This document shows, one piece after another, positions 44,085 through 51,932 of a stretch of DNA of 64,000 nucleotides. Below the pieces are notes generated by a model. That model did no database searches. It was given only the letters and a program-made list of their open reading frames with translations, and was not told the DNA's origin. Location of the stretch: the NCBI RefSeq assembly GCF_003075395.1, contig NZ_QDFV01000005.1:1-64000 (forward strand), read 5' to 3'. Positions within the stretch are counted from its first letter, which is position 1. The number at the start of each line of letters is the position of its first letter. Source of the stretch: Microbacterium sp. TPD7012 (GTDB lineage: Bacteria > Actinomycetota > Actinomycetes > Actinomycetales > Microbacteriaceae). Position numbers and translations under genes: made by a program.

Positions 44085-45293
44085 GTGTCCGCCACACGAC
44101 CGACGGGCGCCACCGAGCCGAACCGTCTGAGGCTGAGCATCGAGGGCTTCCGATTCACGCTGAGGACCCGCCTCGCCCTCACATACGCCGGGCTCCTCAC
44201 GCTGGCGGGCGCGCTGATGATGCTGATCGTCTACATCGTGGTGGGCTACCTCCCCACCTACGCCTTCGCGGTTCCGGCGACGACCGCGGAACCTCTGCAG
44301 ACCACGCCGACCGAACCGCTCTACGACACCGGCATCGCCTCGACCGACACCCTGCTCGTCTCGTCCCGGGGCGATGTGCAGACGCTGATCCTGATCATCG
44401 CCGCGGTGCTCCTGGTCCTCCTCGCCGGTGGCGGAGGATGGGCCGGATGGGCCCTGGCAGGGCGAATGCTCCGGCCGCTGCAGGAGGTCAACGCCGCGGC
44501 GCACCGCGCAGCACGCGGACACCTCGACCATCGGATCGCCCTCGCCGGCCCGCGCGACGAGCTCACCGACCTGGCCGACACCTTCGACGAGATGCTCGAA
44601 GGGCTCGAGCGCTCTTTCGGGACCTACCGTCGCTTCGCGGCCAATGCCTCGCACGAGCTGCGGACGCCGTTGGCGACGACCCGCGCGATGCTCGACGTCG
44701 CCCTCAGCGGGGCGGATGCGCACGAGCGCCCTCTGCTCGAGCGCCTGCGCGAGACCAACGAGCGCAGCATCGACACGGTGGAGTCACTGCTCGACCTGAC
44801 CGAGGTCGACGCTTCGAGCGCCGACCATGGCACCGTCCACTTGGAGCAGCTGGCGACGTTCGTACTGGCCGAGGTCTCCGACGAGGCGGAGGCCGCGGGA
44901 GTGCGGATCGACTACCGGCTGTCGACCTCCCCGGTGTCCGGCGACACCTCGCTGCTCCGCCAGCTGCTCTTCAATCTCATCCAGAACGGCATCCGGCACA
45001 ACGAGCCCGGCGGGTGGGTGCGGGTGACGACCGTCGCGCACCCGCGAACCGGGGTCGAGCTGCGGGTCGAGAACTCGGGAGCGATCGTGGCGGATGCCGA
45101 CCTCGAGTCCCTCACCGACCCGTTCTTCCGCGTGCGTGGCCGGTCCACGGAGTCGACCTCGAAGGGCCGGGGTCTCGGCCTGTCGATCGTGAAGGCCATC
45201 ACGGATCGCCACGACGCCACCCTTCGATTCACGGCGAGAGAGGACGGCGGCCTCATCGCCTCCGTCGTCTTCCCGCCGGACAGCGCGCGCTGA
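44085..45293 (+). CDS. Sensor histidine kinase
   Basis: A 402-residue kinase. Two transmembrane helices (about 30-52 and 98-125) flank a short extracellular loop of about 40 residues. A HAMP domain follows, with the phospho-acceptor His190 in NASHELRTPLA and the ATPase domain with LLFNLIQNGIRHN, ENSGAIVADADLES and GRGLGLSIVKAI. The GTG at 44085 is one base after the response-regulator stop; an in-frame ATG at 44061 is possible. The small loop resembles kinases that sense envelope stress or antibiotics with their ABC partner. Confidence 0.9.
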   Translation: MSATRPTGATEPNRLRLSIEGFRFTLRTRLALTYAGLLTLAGALMMLIVYIVVGYLPTYAFAVPATTAEPLQTTPTEPLYDTGIASTDTLLVSSRGDVQTLILIIAAVLLVLLAGGGGWAGWALAGRMLRPLQEVNAAAHRAARGHLDHRIALAGPRDELTDLADTFDEMLEGLERSFGTYRRFAANASHELRTPLATTRAMLDVALSGADAHERPLLERLRETNERSIDTVESLLDLTEVDASSADHGTVHLEQLATFVLAEVSDEAEAAGVRIDYRLSTSPVSGDTSLLRQLLFNLIQNGIRHNEPGGWVRVTTVAHPRTGVELRVENSGAIVADADLESLTDPFFRVRGRSTESTSKGRGLGLSIVKAITDRHDATLRFTAREDGGLIASVVFPPDSAR

Positions 45294-45328
45294 GTCCCGT
45301 CGCGTCCGCACCAGGACGGAGACCCGAC

Positions 45329-45412
45329 CCGTAAGGATTCCGTGAGGGTCGCCCGACACGCCGTAGGGATTCCGTGAGGATGTCGTGAGGATGCCGTCGG
45401 CAGGCGTAGTGT
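45329..45412 (+). promoter_or_regulatory. Array of 11-bp-phased direct repeats in kimA promoter
   Basis: CCGTNAGG-like boxes start at 45329 (CCGTAAGG), 45340 (CCGTGAGG), 45361 (CCGTAGGG), 45372 (CCGTGAGG), 45383 (TCGTGAGG) and, weaker, 45394 (CCGTCGGC). The 11-bp steps place them on one helix face, as for OmpR/PhoB-type response regulators. The -10 TAGTGT (45407-45412) follows, with the last boxes over the -35 region, suggesting direct activation. The regulator could be the adjacent two-component system or KdpE (51929). Confidence 0.65.
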
Positions 45413-45420
45413 CGCCGGAC

Positions 45421-47496
45421 GTGTCAGATGAAATCAAGGACGGCGCGGATGCACCTCCGCGCGCCAAGCGCATCCTCATCGGCGACCCGCTGACGAGTGA
45501 GCAGGTCGAGGACCAGCTGCTCCCGAAGAAGATGGCGCTGCCGATCTTCGCGTCGGACGCGCTGAGCTCCGTGGCGTACGCGCCGCAGGAGCTCGTGATG
45601 ATCCTCCTGATCGGCGGGCTCACCTTCCTCTCTTTCACCCCCCTCGTCGCCGCCGCCGTCGTCCTGCTGCTGATCGTCGTCGTGCTCAGCTACCGGCAGC
45701 TCATCAAGGCCTACCCCTCCGGCGGAGGCGACTACGAGGTCGCCTCGAAGAACCTCGGCGAGATCCCCGGCGTGATCGTCGCGGCCGCTCTGCTCGTCGA
45801 CTACGTGCTCACGGTGGCCGTCTCGGTCGCCTCGGGCGTGGACAACATCATCTCGGCCGTCCCTGGTCTCGATCCCCTGCGCGTGGAGCTGGCCGTCGGC
45901 TTCGTGATCCTGATCATCATCGTGAACCTCCGCGGCGTGCGCGAGGCATCACTCGTCTTCGCCATCCCGACCTACGTGTTCATCGGCTCGGTCGGCTTCA
46001 TGATCGTGACCGGTCTGGTGCGCACGTTCCTCGGTGACGCCCCCATCGCCTCGAGCGCCGAGTTCTCGGTGCAGGCCGAGAACCTCAGCCAGGCCGCGGT
46101 CATCCTGCTCATCCTCCGCGCGTTCTCGAGCGGATGCTCCGCCCTCACGGGCGTGGAGGCCGTGTCGAACGGCGTTCCCGCGTTCCGCACTCCCAAGGTG
46201 CGCAACGCGCAGTCGACCCTCGTGCTGATGGGCTCGATCGCCGCCTGCCTGTTCGCCGGGCTCACGGCTCTGGCCCTGATCACCGGCGTGCACTACGCCG
46301 AGAACCCGTGCGACCTCATCGGCTTCGACTGCACGAATCCGCAGCCCAGCCTGATGGCGCAGATCGCCAGCGCGACGTTCGGCGGCGGCAGCATCCTGTT
46401 CTTCATCGTCCAGGCGGCGACCGCCTGCGTGCTGCTGCTCGCGGCGAACACGGCGTTCAACGGCTTCCCTCTGCTCGGTGCGGTGCTCGCCCGCGACGGC
46501 TACGCGCCGAAGTCGCTGAACACCCGCGGCGACCGCCTGGTGTTCTCGAACGGCATGATCCTGCTCGGCATCGGCGCCATCATCGTCCTCGTGGTGTTCC
46601 AGGCGCGGCTGACGACGCTGATCCAGCTGTACATCATCGGCGTCTTCGTGTCGTTCTCTCTCGGCCAGATCGGCATGGTGCGGCACTGGCGGCGCGTGCT
46701 GCGGGGACCTGCCGAACGCCGACCGGGCGACGCGGTCGACGGCGCCGCGGCATCCGACCGGCGATCCGCCAAGGTCGGTCTCATCATCAACTCCGCCGGC
46801 GCCGTGATGACGGTGGCGGTGCTGCTGATCGTGACGATCACCAAGTTCACCCACGGCGCGTACCTGGTGTTCTTCGCGATCCCGATCCTCGCCTTCCTGA
46901 TGATGGGCGTGAAGCGCTACTACCGCGACGTCGATCACGAGATCGCGATCGACGACACCACCCGCTTCGGAGCGACGGGCGACGTCGCGATCGTGATGGT
47001 CAGCAAGCTGCAGAAGCCCGTCGCGAAGGCCGTCGACTACGCCGTCGCCGCGAAGCACGGCAAGACGATCGCGGTCCACGTCGCCGTCGATGCGGATGCC
47101 GCCACCGAGCTGCAGAAGCAGTGGGCGGATCACCTGATGCCGATCCCGCTCGTGATCCTCGAATCGCCGTACCGGTCGTTCGCGCAACCGGTCACGCAGT
47201 TCATCAAGCAGTACCGGGCGAAGCACGGCTCCTCGGTCGTGACCGTCTACCTGCCGCAGTACATCGTGGGGCACTGGTGGGAGTCGTTCCTGCACAACCG
47301 CCGCGCCCGGCGACTCGCCAACCAGCTCATGCTCGTCCACGGGGTGTCGATCACCCTCGTGCCCTGGCTGCTGGATTCGTCCGAGCTCATCTACGGCCGA
47401 CGCTCCCGCCCCCTGCCGGGCCAGGAGCGCGCCGGTCGCCCGGTCGTGGTGTCGGGCCGTCGCGCACATCGCCCGGAGGGCCCGCCGCAGGCGTGA
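45421..47496 (+). CDS. kimA: KimA-like potassium importer (APC superfamily)
   Basis: A 691-residue membrane protein with about 12 helices and a C-terminal cytoplasmic domain. It resembles Bacillus KimA (YdaO) throughout: SDALSSVAYAPQELVMILLI, SYRQLIKAYPSGGGDYEVAS, LLVDYVLTVAVSVASGVDNI, RAFSSGCSALTGVEAVSNGV, NTRGDRLVFSNG and, near the end, LPQYIVGHWWESFLHNRRAR. KimA is a high-affinity proton-potassium symporter. The start is the GTG at 45421, eight bases after TAGTGT; no c-di-AMP riboswitch is seen upstream. kdpDE lie 2 kb downstream, consistent with potassium control. Confidence 0.8.
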   Translation: MSDEIKDGADAPPRAKRILIGDPLTSEQVEDQLLPKKMALPIFASDALSSVAYAPQELVMILLIGGLTFLSFTPLVAAAVVLLLIVVVLSYRQLIKAYPSGGGDYEVASKNLGEIPGVIVAAALLVDYVLTVAVSVASGVDNIISAVPGLDPLRVELAVGFVILIIIVNLRGVREASLVFAIPTYVFIGSVGFMIVTGLVRTFLGDAPIASSAEFSVQAENLSQAAVILLILRAFSSGCSALTGVEAVSNGVPAFRTPKVRNAQSTLVLMGSIAACLFAGLTALALITGVHYAENPCDLIGFDCTNPQPSLMAQIASATFGGGSILFFIVQAATACVLLLAANTAFNGFPLLGAVLARDGYAPKSLNTRGDRLVFSNGMILLGIGAIIVLVVFQARLTTLIQLYIIGVFVSFSLGQIGMVRHWRRVLRGPAERRPGDAVDGAAASDRRSAKVGLIINSAGAVMTVAVLLIVTITKFTHGAYLVFFAIPILAFLMMGVKRYYRDVDHEIAIDDTTRFGATGDVAIVMVSKLQKPVAKAVDYAVAAKHGKTIAVHVAVDADAATELQKQWADHLMPIPLVILESPYRSFAQPVTQFIKQYRAKHGSSVVTVYLPQYIVGHWWESFLHNRRARRLANQLMLVHGVSITLVPWLLDSSELIYGRRSRPLPGQERAGRPVVVSGRRAHRPEGPPQA

Positions 47497-47524
47497 GGCG
47501 GCGCGGCATCCGTAGGCTGAGGGC

Positions 47525-48232
47525 ATGACCTCACGCAGAGCCTTGATCGTGCGCGGCGGCTGGGCCGGGCATCAGCCGGTGGAGACGACGGATGTGTTCG
47601 TCCCGTTCCTCGAGGGCAACGGCTACGACATCAGGATCGAGGAGTCGAGCGAGATCTATGCGGATGCCGCCGCCATGGCGGAGATCGACCTGATCGTGCA
47701 GTCGGTGACCATGTCGGAGATCTCCGGCGCCGCTGTGAGGGGTCTGCGCGATGCCGTTCTCGCCGGAACCGGATTCGCAGGTTGGCACGGCGGCATCGTC
47801 GATTCGTACCGTGCCAACTCGGACTACCTGCAGCTGGTCGGCGGGCAGTTCGTGAAGCACCCGGCGAAGGCGCAGGATCAGATCCGCGGCGACGGCGCCG
47901 ACAGCTTCCTGCCGCACACGATCGACATCACCGATCTCGGCCGCGATCACGAGATCACGCGCGGCATCGACGACTTCGCACTCACCACCGAGCAGTACTG
48001 GGTGCTGCACGACGACCTCAACGACGTGCTGGCCACGACGACGCATCCCGCCCGACCCGATCAGCCCTGGCACCGGCCGGTCACCTCACCGGCGATCTGG
48101 ACGCGGCTCTGGGGCGCCGGCCGCGTCTTCGTCGCCACCCCCGGCCACGATCCGGAGGTGCTCCGCGACGCCAACGTGCGCACGGTCGTGGAACGCGGCC
48201 TGCTGTGGGCGAGTCGCGGGACTTCGACGTAA
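47525..48232 (+). CDS. ThuA-like domain protein
   Basis: A 235-residue protein of the ThuA (trehalose utilisation/class I amidotransferase-like) fold: ALIVRGGWAGHQPVETTDVF, GTGFAGWHGGIVDSYR, QFVKHPAKAQDQIRGD, and RVFVATPGHDPEVL near the end. No amidotransferase nucleophile Cys is seen. The ATG is six bases after TAGGCT (47513-47518), so a leaderless mRNA is likely. The function is probably in sugar metabolism but is not defined. Confidence 0.85.
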   Translation: MTSRRALIVRGGWAGHQPVETTDVFVPFLEGNGYDIRIEESSEIYADAAAMAEIDLIVQSVTMSEISGAAVRGLRDAVLAGTGFAGWHGGIVDSYRANSDYLQLVGGQFVKHPAKAQDQIRGDGADSFLPHTIDITDLGRDHEITRGIDDFALTTEQYWVLHDDLNDVLATTTHPARPDQPWHRPVTSPAIWTRLWGAGRVFVATPGHDPEVLRDANVRTVVERGLLWASRGTST

Positions 48233-48239
48233 CGGCGAC

Positions 48240-48287
48240 CGATCCCGGCCCCTTTCCGAATTCCCGTGAACTCTTCTCCCGGGATCG
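48240..48287. repeat. Inverted repeat before small hypothetical gene
   Basis: CGATCCCGG (48240-48248) and CCGGGATCG (48279-48287) are perfect 9-bp complements with a 30-bp spacer. It follows the ThuA-like gene and ends 14 bases before the next ATG (48301). It may be a weak terminator or an operator for the small gene. Confidence 0.45.
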
Positions 48288-48300
48288 GGCAATAGTTTGT

Positions 48301-48567
48301 ATGACCATCCACGACTCACACGCCGTCGACCCGGCATCCGTCCTGTTCCCCCGGACCGTCCAGGTCGACCTCAGCTGGCTCTTCGCCGACCTGCAGGAAA
48401 GCCTGCGCGACCCCGACCCGTCTCCGGCGACGCGTGCGGACGGGGGCGGAGATGCGGTGACGGATGCCGCGCGCTCGCGCCTCTCGACCTCGCATCACTC
48501 GGCGATGAGGAGGGCGATCGACTTCGTCATCCGCCGCGTCGACAGGACGGCGACGCGGTCGGCGTGA
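48301..48567 (+). CDS. Hypothetical protein
   Basis: An 88-residue protein without recognised domain. The central part is Asp/Pro/Gly-rich and the C-terminus is basic (RAIDFVIRRVDRTATRSA). The start is an ATG without clear ribosome-binding site, downstream of an AT-rich stretch (AATAGTTTGT) that may hold a -10. It converges on the MazF-type toxin gene with a 9-bp gap. Coding preference fits the genome, but the identity is unknown. Confidence 0.5.
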   Translation: MTIHDSHAVDPASVLFPRTVQVDLSWLFADLQESLRDPDPSPATRADGGGDAVTDAARSRLSTSHHSAMRRAIDFVIRRVDRTATRSA

Positions 48568-48576
48568 TCGCTCCCG

Positions 48577-48954
48577 TCAGAGGGAGAGGTGCAGCCGGAG
48601 CGCCTCGTCGATCGCGCCCATGATCTCGGCGGGGACCCACCCGACCGGGCGGACGATCCTCGCTGTCGAGATGGTGCGGACCTGTTCGCTCTGCGCCTTG
48701 GAGTCTCGCTCCAGACCGGTCGCCGCCGCAGGAAGAAGCACATGAAAGGGAAGCACCTTCGCCGTGTTCGACGTCAGCGGCACGACCGTCACCGTCGCAT
48801 GGGGTCGGCGAACGGCGACCGCGTTGGCCGTGTTGTTGCTCACCACCACCGCCGGACGCGTCTTGTTCGCCTCAGGACCAGTCGCAGGGTCGAACGACAC
48901 GAGGACGATCTGACCTCGCCGGAGAAAGGGAACCGCGGATTCGGATCCGGTCAC
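48577..48954 (-). CDS. MazF/PemK family toxin
   Basis: A 125-residue endoribonuclease-type toxin: LRRGQIVLVSFDPATGPEAN, KTRPAVVVSNN, TVVPLTSNT and SKAQSEQVRTISTARI are conserved PemK/MazF segments. It starts at a GTG that overlaps the antitoxin stop (GTGA at 48951-48954). It would cut mRNA when freed from its antitoxin. Confidence 0.88.
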   Translation of the reverse strand: MTGSESAVPFLRRGQIVLVSFDPATGPEANKTRPAVVVSNNTANAVAVRRPHATVTVVPLTSNTAKVLPFHVLLPAAATGLERDSKAQSEQVRTISTARIVRPVGWVPAEIMGAIDEALRLHLSL

Positions 48955-49172
48955 GCCGAGGCCAGCCCGTCATCGGCGACGGTGTCCCACTCCTCGTCGT
49001 AGCCCTCGCCGAACGCCTGCGCATAGGCATCCGCGAGTCGGCTCTCACGCAGCAGGCGCACCGCGTCCTGCACGGCTGCAGAGCGCGAGGCGTAGCGGCC
49101 GCTCAGTTGCTCCGTGTCGAGGAAGGCGATGTCGCTCTCGCTCAGGCTCAGGCTCACCTTCGCGTTGCTCAT
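48951..49172 (-). CDS. Ribbon-helix-helix antitoxin
   Basis: A 73-residue protein. KVSLSLSESDIAFLDTEQL begins a ribbon-helix-helix DNA-binding domain, and YASRSAAVQDAVRLLRES is the second helix. The acidic C-terminus (GEGYDEEWDTVADDG) would wrap the toxin. The ATG follows TAGCAT by six bases on the minus strand (leaderless), and a palindrome overlaps this promoter, indicating autorepression. Confidence 0.87.
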   Translation of the reverse strand: MSNAKVSLSLSESDIAFLDTEQLSGRYASRSAAVQDAVRLLRESRLADAYAQAFGEGYDEEWDTVADDGLASA

Positions 49173-49178
49173 GCGAGC

Positions 49179-49209
49179 ATGCTACCAAGGTAGCAAGGGT
49201 TGTGCTACC
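49179..49209 (-). promoter_or_regulatory. Toxin-antitoxin promoter and operator
   Basis: TGCTACCAAGGTAGCA (49180-49195) has perfect 7-bp arms around AA, and a further TGCTACC half-site lies at 49203-49209. The antitoxin -10 box (49179-49184, minus strand TAGCAT) is inside the first half-site, so binding by the ribbon-helix-helix protein would block its own transcription. Confidence 0.75.
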
Positions 49210-49225
49210 CGCCGACGCGAGCTGC

Positions 49226-49287
49226 GGTTCCGGTCGCAGTACCGCATCGATCCGAGCGGACGATCGCTGCGAATGTGCGACCGGAGC
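49226..49287. repeat. Degenerate relative of the 6147 hairpin
   Basis: TCCGGTCGCA (49229-49238) is complementary to TGCGACCGGA (49276-49285), with extension on both sides less perfect. The arm sequence matches GTTCCGGTCGCAGT of the hairpin before lacI. It lies between the toxin-antitoxin operator and kdpD, in 160 bases of non-coding DNA. Confidence 0.4.
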
Positions 49288-49334
49288 GGGTGTGCGGCTC
49301 ATAGGATTCAAAAGGCGGGATGACGGGAGGGCGC

Positions 49335-51932
49335 ATGAGCGGAGAGCAGGCCCTTCGACAAGCTCAGGGACCCACGAGGGAGCAGAGATCACGAGGTCGC
49401 CTCCGCGTGCTCCTCGGCGCCGCGCCTGGTGTGGGGAAGACGTTCGAGATGCTCGCCGAAGGGCGGCGCCTGCACGAGGAGGGCCACGACGTCGTCATCG
49501 CCCTCGTCGAGACGCACGAGCGCGCCGCGACGATCGCGCAGGCCGTCGGCCTCGAAGAGGTCGCCCGTCGCGTCGACCAGCATCGCGGCGTCCCGCTGAC
49601 CGAGCTCGACCTCGACGCGGTCCTGGCCCGCGCCCCCGAGATCGCCCTCGTCGACGAGCTCGTGCACACGAACAGCCCCGGCTCGCAGCATCCGAAGCGC
49701 TGGCAGGACGTCGAGAGCCTCCTCGCCGCCGGCATCGACGTGATCACGACCGTGAACGTGCAGCACATCGAGTCGCTGAACGCCGTGGTCGAGAAGATCA
49801 CGGGCATCGCCCAGCAGGAGACGATCCCGGATGCCGTGGTGCGCGCAGCCGACGAGATCGAGGTCGTCGACCTCGCACCGCAGTCGCTGCGGGACCGGCT
49901 CTCCGCGGGTCTCGTCTACCCGGCCGAGCGCATCGACGCCGCCCTGTCGAACTACTTCCGCCTCGGCAACCTCACCGCGCTCCGCGAGCTCGCTCTCCTG
50001 TGGCTCGCCGACGAGGTCGACAGCGCGCTGCGCACCTACCGCGCCGAGCAGGGCATCGAGGGCACCTGGCAGGCGCGCGAGCGCGTGGTCGTCGCGCTCA
50101 CCGGCGGGCCGGAGGGCGAGACCCTGCTGCGCCGCGGCGCGAGGATCGCCGCGCGGTCCGCCGGCGGAGAGCTGCTGGCCGTGCACGTATCCGCCCAGGA
50201 CGGGCTCCGCGACGAGACGCCCGGCGCCCTCGCCGCCCAGCGCACCCTCGTCGAGTCGCTCGGCGGCAGCTACCACCAGGTCGTCGGCGACGACATCCCC
50301 GCGACCCTCGTCGAGTTCGCACAGGGCGCCGACGCCACGCAGCTCGTCATCGGCGTCAGCCGCCGTGGACGCCTCACCGCGGCATTGACCGGACCGGGCA
50401 TCGGCTCCGAGGTGATCCGGCGCTCCGGCGACATCGACGTGCACATCGTCACGCACGCGGCCGCCGGAGGGCGACTCGCGCTCCCCCGCATCACCGGCGG
50501 AGCACTCGGCTGGCGGCGGCAGGTGCTCGGGTTCGCGGTCGCCCTGCTGTTCGGCCCGCTGCTCTCCTGGGTGATGTTCACGTTCCGCTCCCCCGAGTCC
50601 ATCACGGCCGAGGTGCTCGCCTATCAGCTGCTGGTCGTGGTGGTCGCCCTGATCGGCGGCATCCGTCCTGCGGTCTTCGCGGCGGTGCTCTCGGGCATCA
50701 CGCTCGACTTCCTCTTCGTCGCGCCCCTGTTCACGATCACGGTCGCGCATCCGCTGCACGCGCTCGCTCTCTCGCTCTACGTCGTCATCGCGATCCTCGT
50801 CAGCATCATCGTCGACCAGGCCGCCCGTCGCGCTCGCACAGCGCAGCGCGCCGCAGCCGAGGCCGAGCTGCTCGCCGCCGTCGCGGGCAACGTCCTCCGC
50901 GGCGACAACGCCGTGCTGGCCCTCGTGAGCCGCACCCGAGAGGCCTTCGGGCTCAGCGGCGTGCGACTGCTCTCACCCGACGGCGAGGTGCTCGCGAGCG
51001 ACGGCGAGCCCGTGGCCGACGGCCGCGCCACGACGATCCCGGTCGGCATCGGCGCCGACGGAGCTGCCCGTGCCGTGCTCGAGCTGAACGGGGAGCCGCT
51101 CGCCGGCCCCGAACGCCGCCTGCTCGATGCGATCGTGGCGCAGCTGTCGGCGGCGATCGAGCACACCGATCTGCGCGCGACCGCCCTCGAAGCCGAGGCA
51201 CTGGCCGAGACCGATCAGGTGCGCAGCGCCCTGCTCTCGGCGGTCAGCCACGACATCCGCCGCCCGCTGGCATCGGCGGTCGCCGCGATCGGAGGGTTGC
51301 GCGGTGCCCAGGAGCTGTCGGCATCCGATCGCGCCGAGCTGCTCGCCACCGCCGACGAGAGTCTCGCGACGCTGTCGACCCTCGTCACCGATCTGCTCGA
51401 CGTGAGCCGCGTGCAGGCGGGGGTCCTGGCGGTCTCGGCGACACGGCTGGACGCGACGGCACCGATCCTCGCCGCGGTCGACGAGCTCGGTCTCGGTCCC
51501 GCCGACGTCGACCTGGCTCTCGATCCGGCGCTGCCCGCGCTGCAGGCCGACCCGGTGCTGCTGCAGCGGGTGCTCGTGAACGTGCTCGCCAACGCGCACC
51601 GTCACGCGCCCGAAGGCAGCCGGGTACTCGTGTCGACCAGCGCGCTCGGTGACCGCGCCGAGATCCGCGTCATCGATCGCGGCGCCGGCGTCGCCCCCGA
51701 GAGACGCGACCGCATCTTCCAGCCCTTCCAGCGGTTCGGCGACACCGACAACACGACGGGACTCGGGCTGGGACTCGCCCTGTCGCGCGGATTCACCGAG
51801 GGCATGGGCGGTACTCTGACACCCGAGGACACGCCGGGCGGCGGCCTCACGATGGTCATCTCCCTGCCGCTGGCCGCAGGGTCCACCGACCTTCGACAGG
51901 CTCAGGACCCGCGAGAGACAGAGGCACAGTGA
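49335..51932 (+). CDS. kdpD: Osmosensitive potassium-channel histidine kinase
   Basis: An 865-residue sensor kinase. The KdpD domain with Walker A GAAPGVGKTFEML is at 28-40, with VDELVHTNSPGSQHPKRWQD after it. A universal-stress-like domain follows (about 245-370), then four transmembrane helices (about 395-495), a GAF-like segment, His639 in SAVSHDIRRPLAS, and an ATPase domain ending near 850. The ATG at 49335 with GGGAGGG upstream is chosen over one at 49320; a TAGGAT -10 is at 49302. Residues near the start (ALRQAQGP) and end (DLRQAQDP) are encoded by dispersed-repeat arms. kdpFABC is not adjacent. Confidence 0.93.
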   Translation: MSGEQALRQAQGPTREQRSRGRLRVLLGAAPGVGKTFEMLAEGRRLHEEGHDVVIALVETHERAATIAQAVGLEEVARRVDQHRGVPLTELDLDAVLARAPEIALVDELVHTNSPGSQHPKRWQDVESLLAAGIDVITTVNVQHIESLNAVVEKITGIAQQETIPDAVVRAADEIEVVDLAPQSLRDRLSAGLVYPAERIDAALSNYFRLGNLTALRELALLWLADEVDSALRTYRAEQGIEGTWQARERVVVALTGGPEGETLLRRGARIAARSAGGELLAVHVSAQDGLRDETPGALAAQRTLVESLGGSYHQVVGDDIPATLVEFAQGADATQLVIGVSRRGRLTAALTGPGIGSEVIRRSGDIDVHIVTHAAAGGRLALPRITGGALGWRRQVLGFAVALLFGPLLSWVMFTFRSPESITAEVLAYQLLVVVVALIGGIRPAVFAAVLSGITLDFLFVAPLFTITVAHPLHALALSLYVVIAILVSIIVDQAARRARTAQRAAAEAELLAAVAGNVLRGDNAVLALVSRTREAFGLSGVRLLSPDGEVLASDGEPVADGRATTIPVGIGADGAARAVLELNGEPLAGPERRLLDAIVAQLSAAIEHTDLRATALEAEALAETDQVRSALLSAVSHDIRRPLASAVAAIGGLRGAQELSASDRAELLATADESLATLSTLVTDLLDVSRVQAGVLAVSATRLDATAPILAAVDELGLGPADVDLALDPALPALQADPVLLQRVLVNVLANAHRHAPEGSRVLVSTSALGDRAEIRVIDRGAGVAPERRDRIFQPFQRFGDTDNTTGLGLGLALSRGFTEGMGGTLTPEDTPGGGLTMVISLPLAAGSTDLRQAQDPRETEAQ
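49353..49374 (+). repeat. REP arm inside kdpD N-terminus
   Basis: CTTCGACAAGCTCAGGGACC plus two bases matches the left arm and inner stem of the hairpin at 16277 with one change (A for G). It lies in-frame and encodes part of ALRQAQGPT, upstream of the conserved KdpD domain. Confidence 0.8.
51891..51910 (+). repeat. REP arm inside kdpD C-terminus
   Basis: CTTCGACAGGCTCAGGACCC repeats the same arm with one G missing. It encodes DLRQAQDP, after the ATPase domain and 20 bases before the kdpE start. Insertion here lengthened the poorly conserved tail without harming the kinase. Confidence 0.8.

Noticed and set aside
45294..45420. c-di-AMP (ydaO) riboswitch before kimA
   Set aside because: The gap is only 127 bp, the predicted transcript is nearly leaderless, and no riboswitch core could be recognised; direct repeats fill the region instead.
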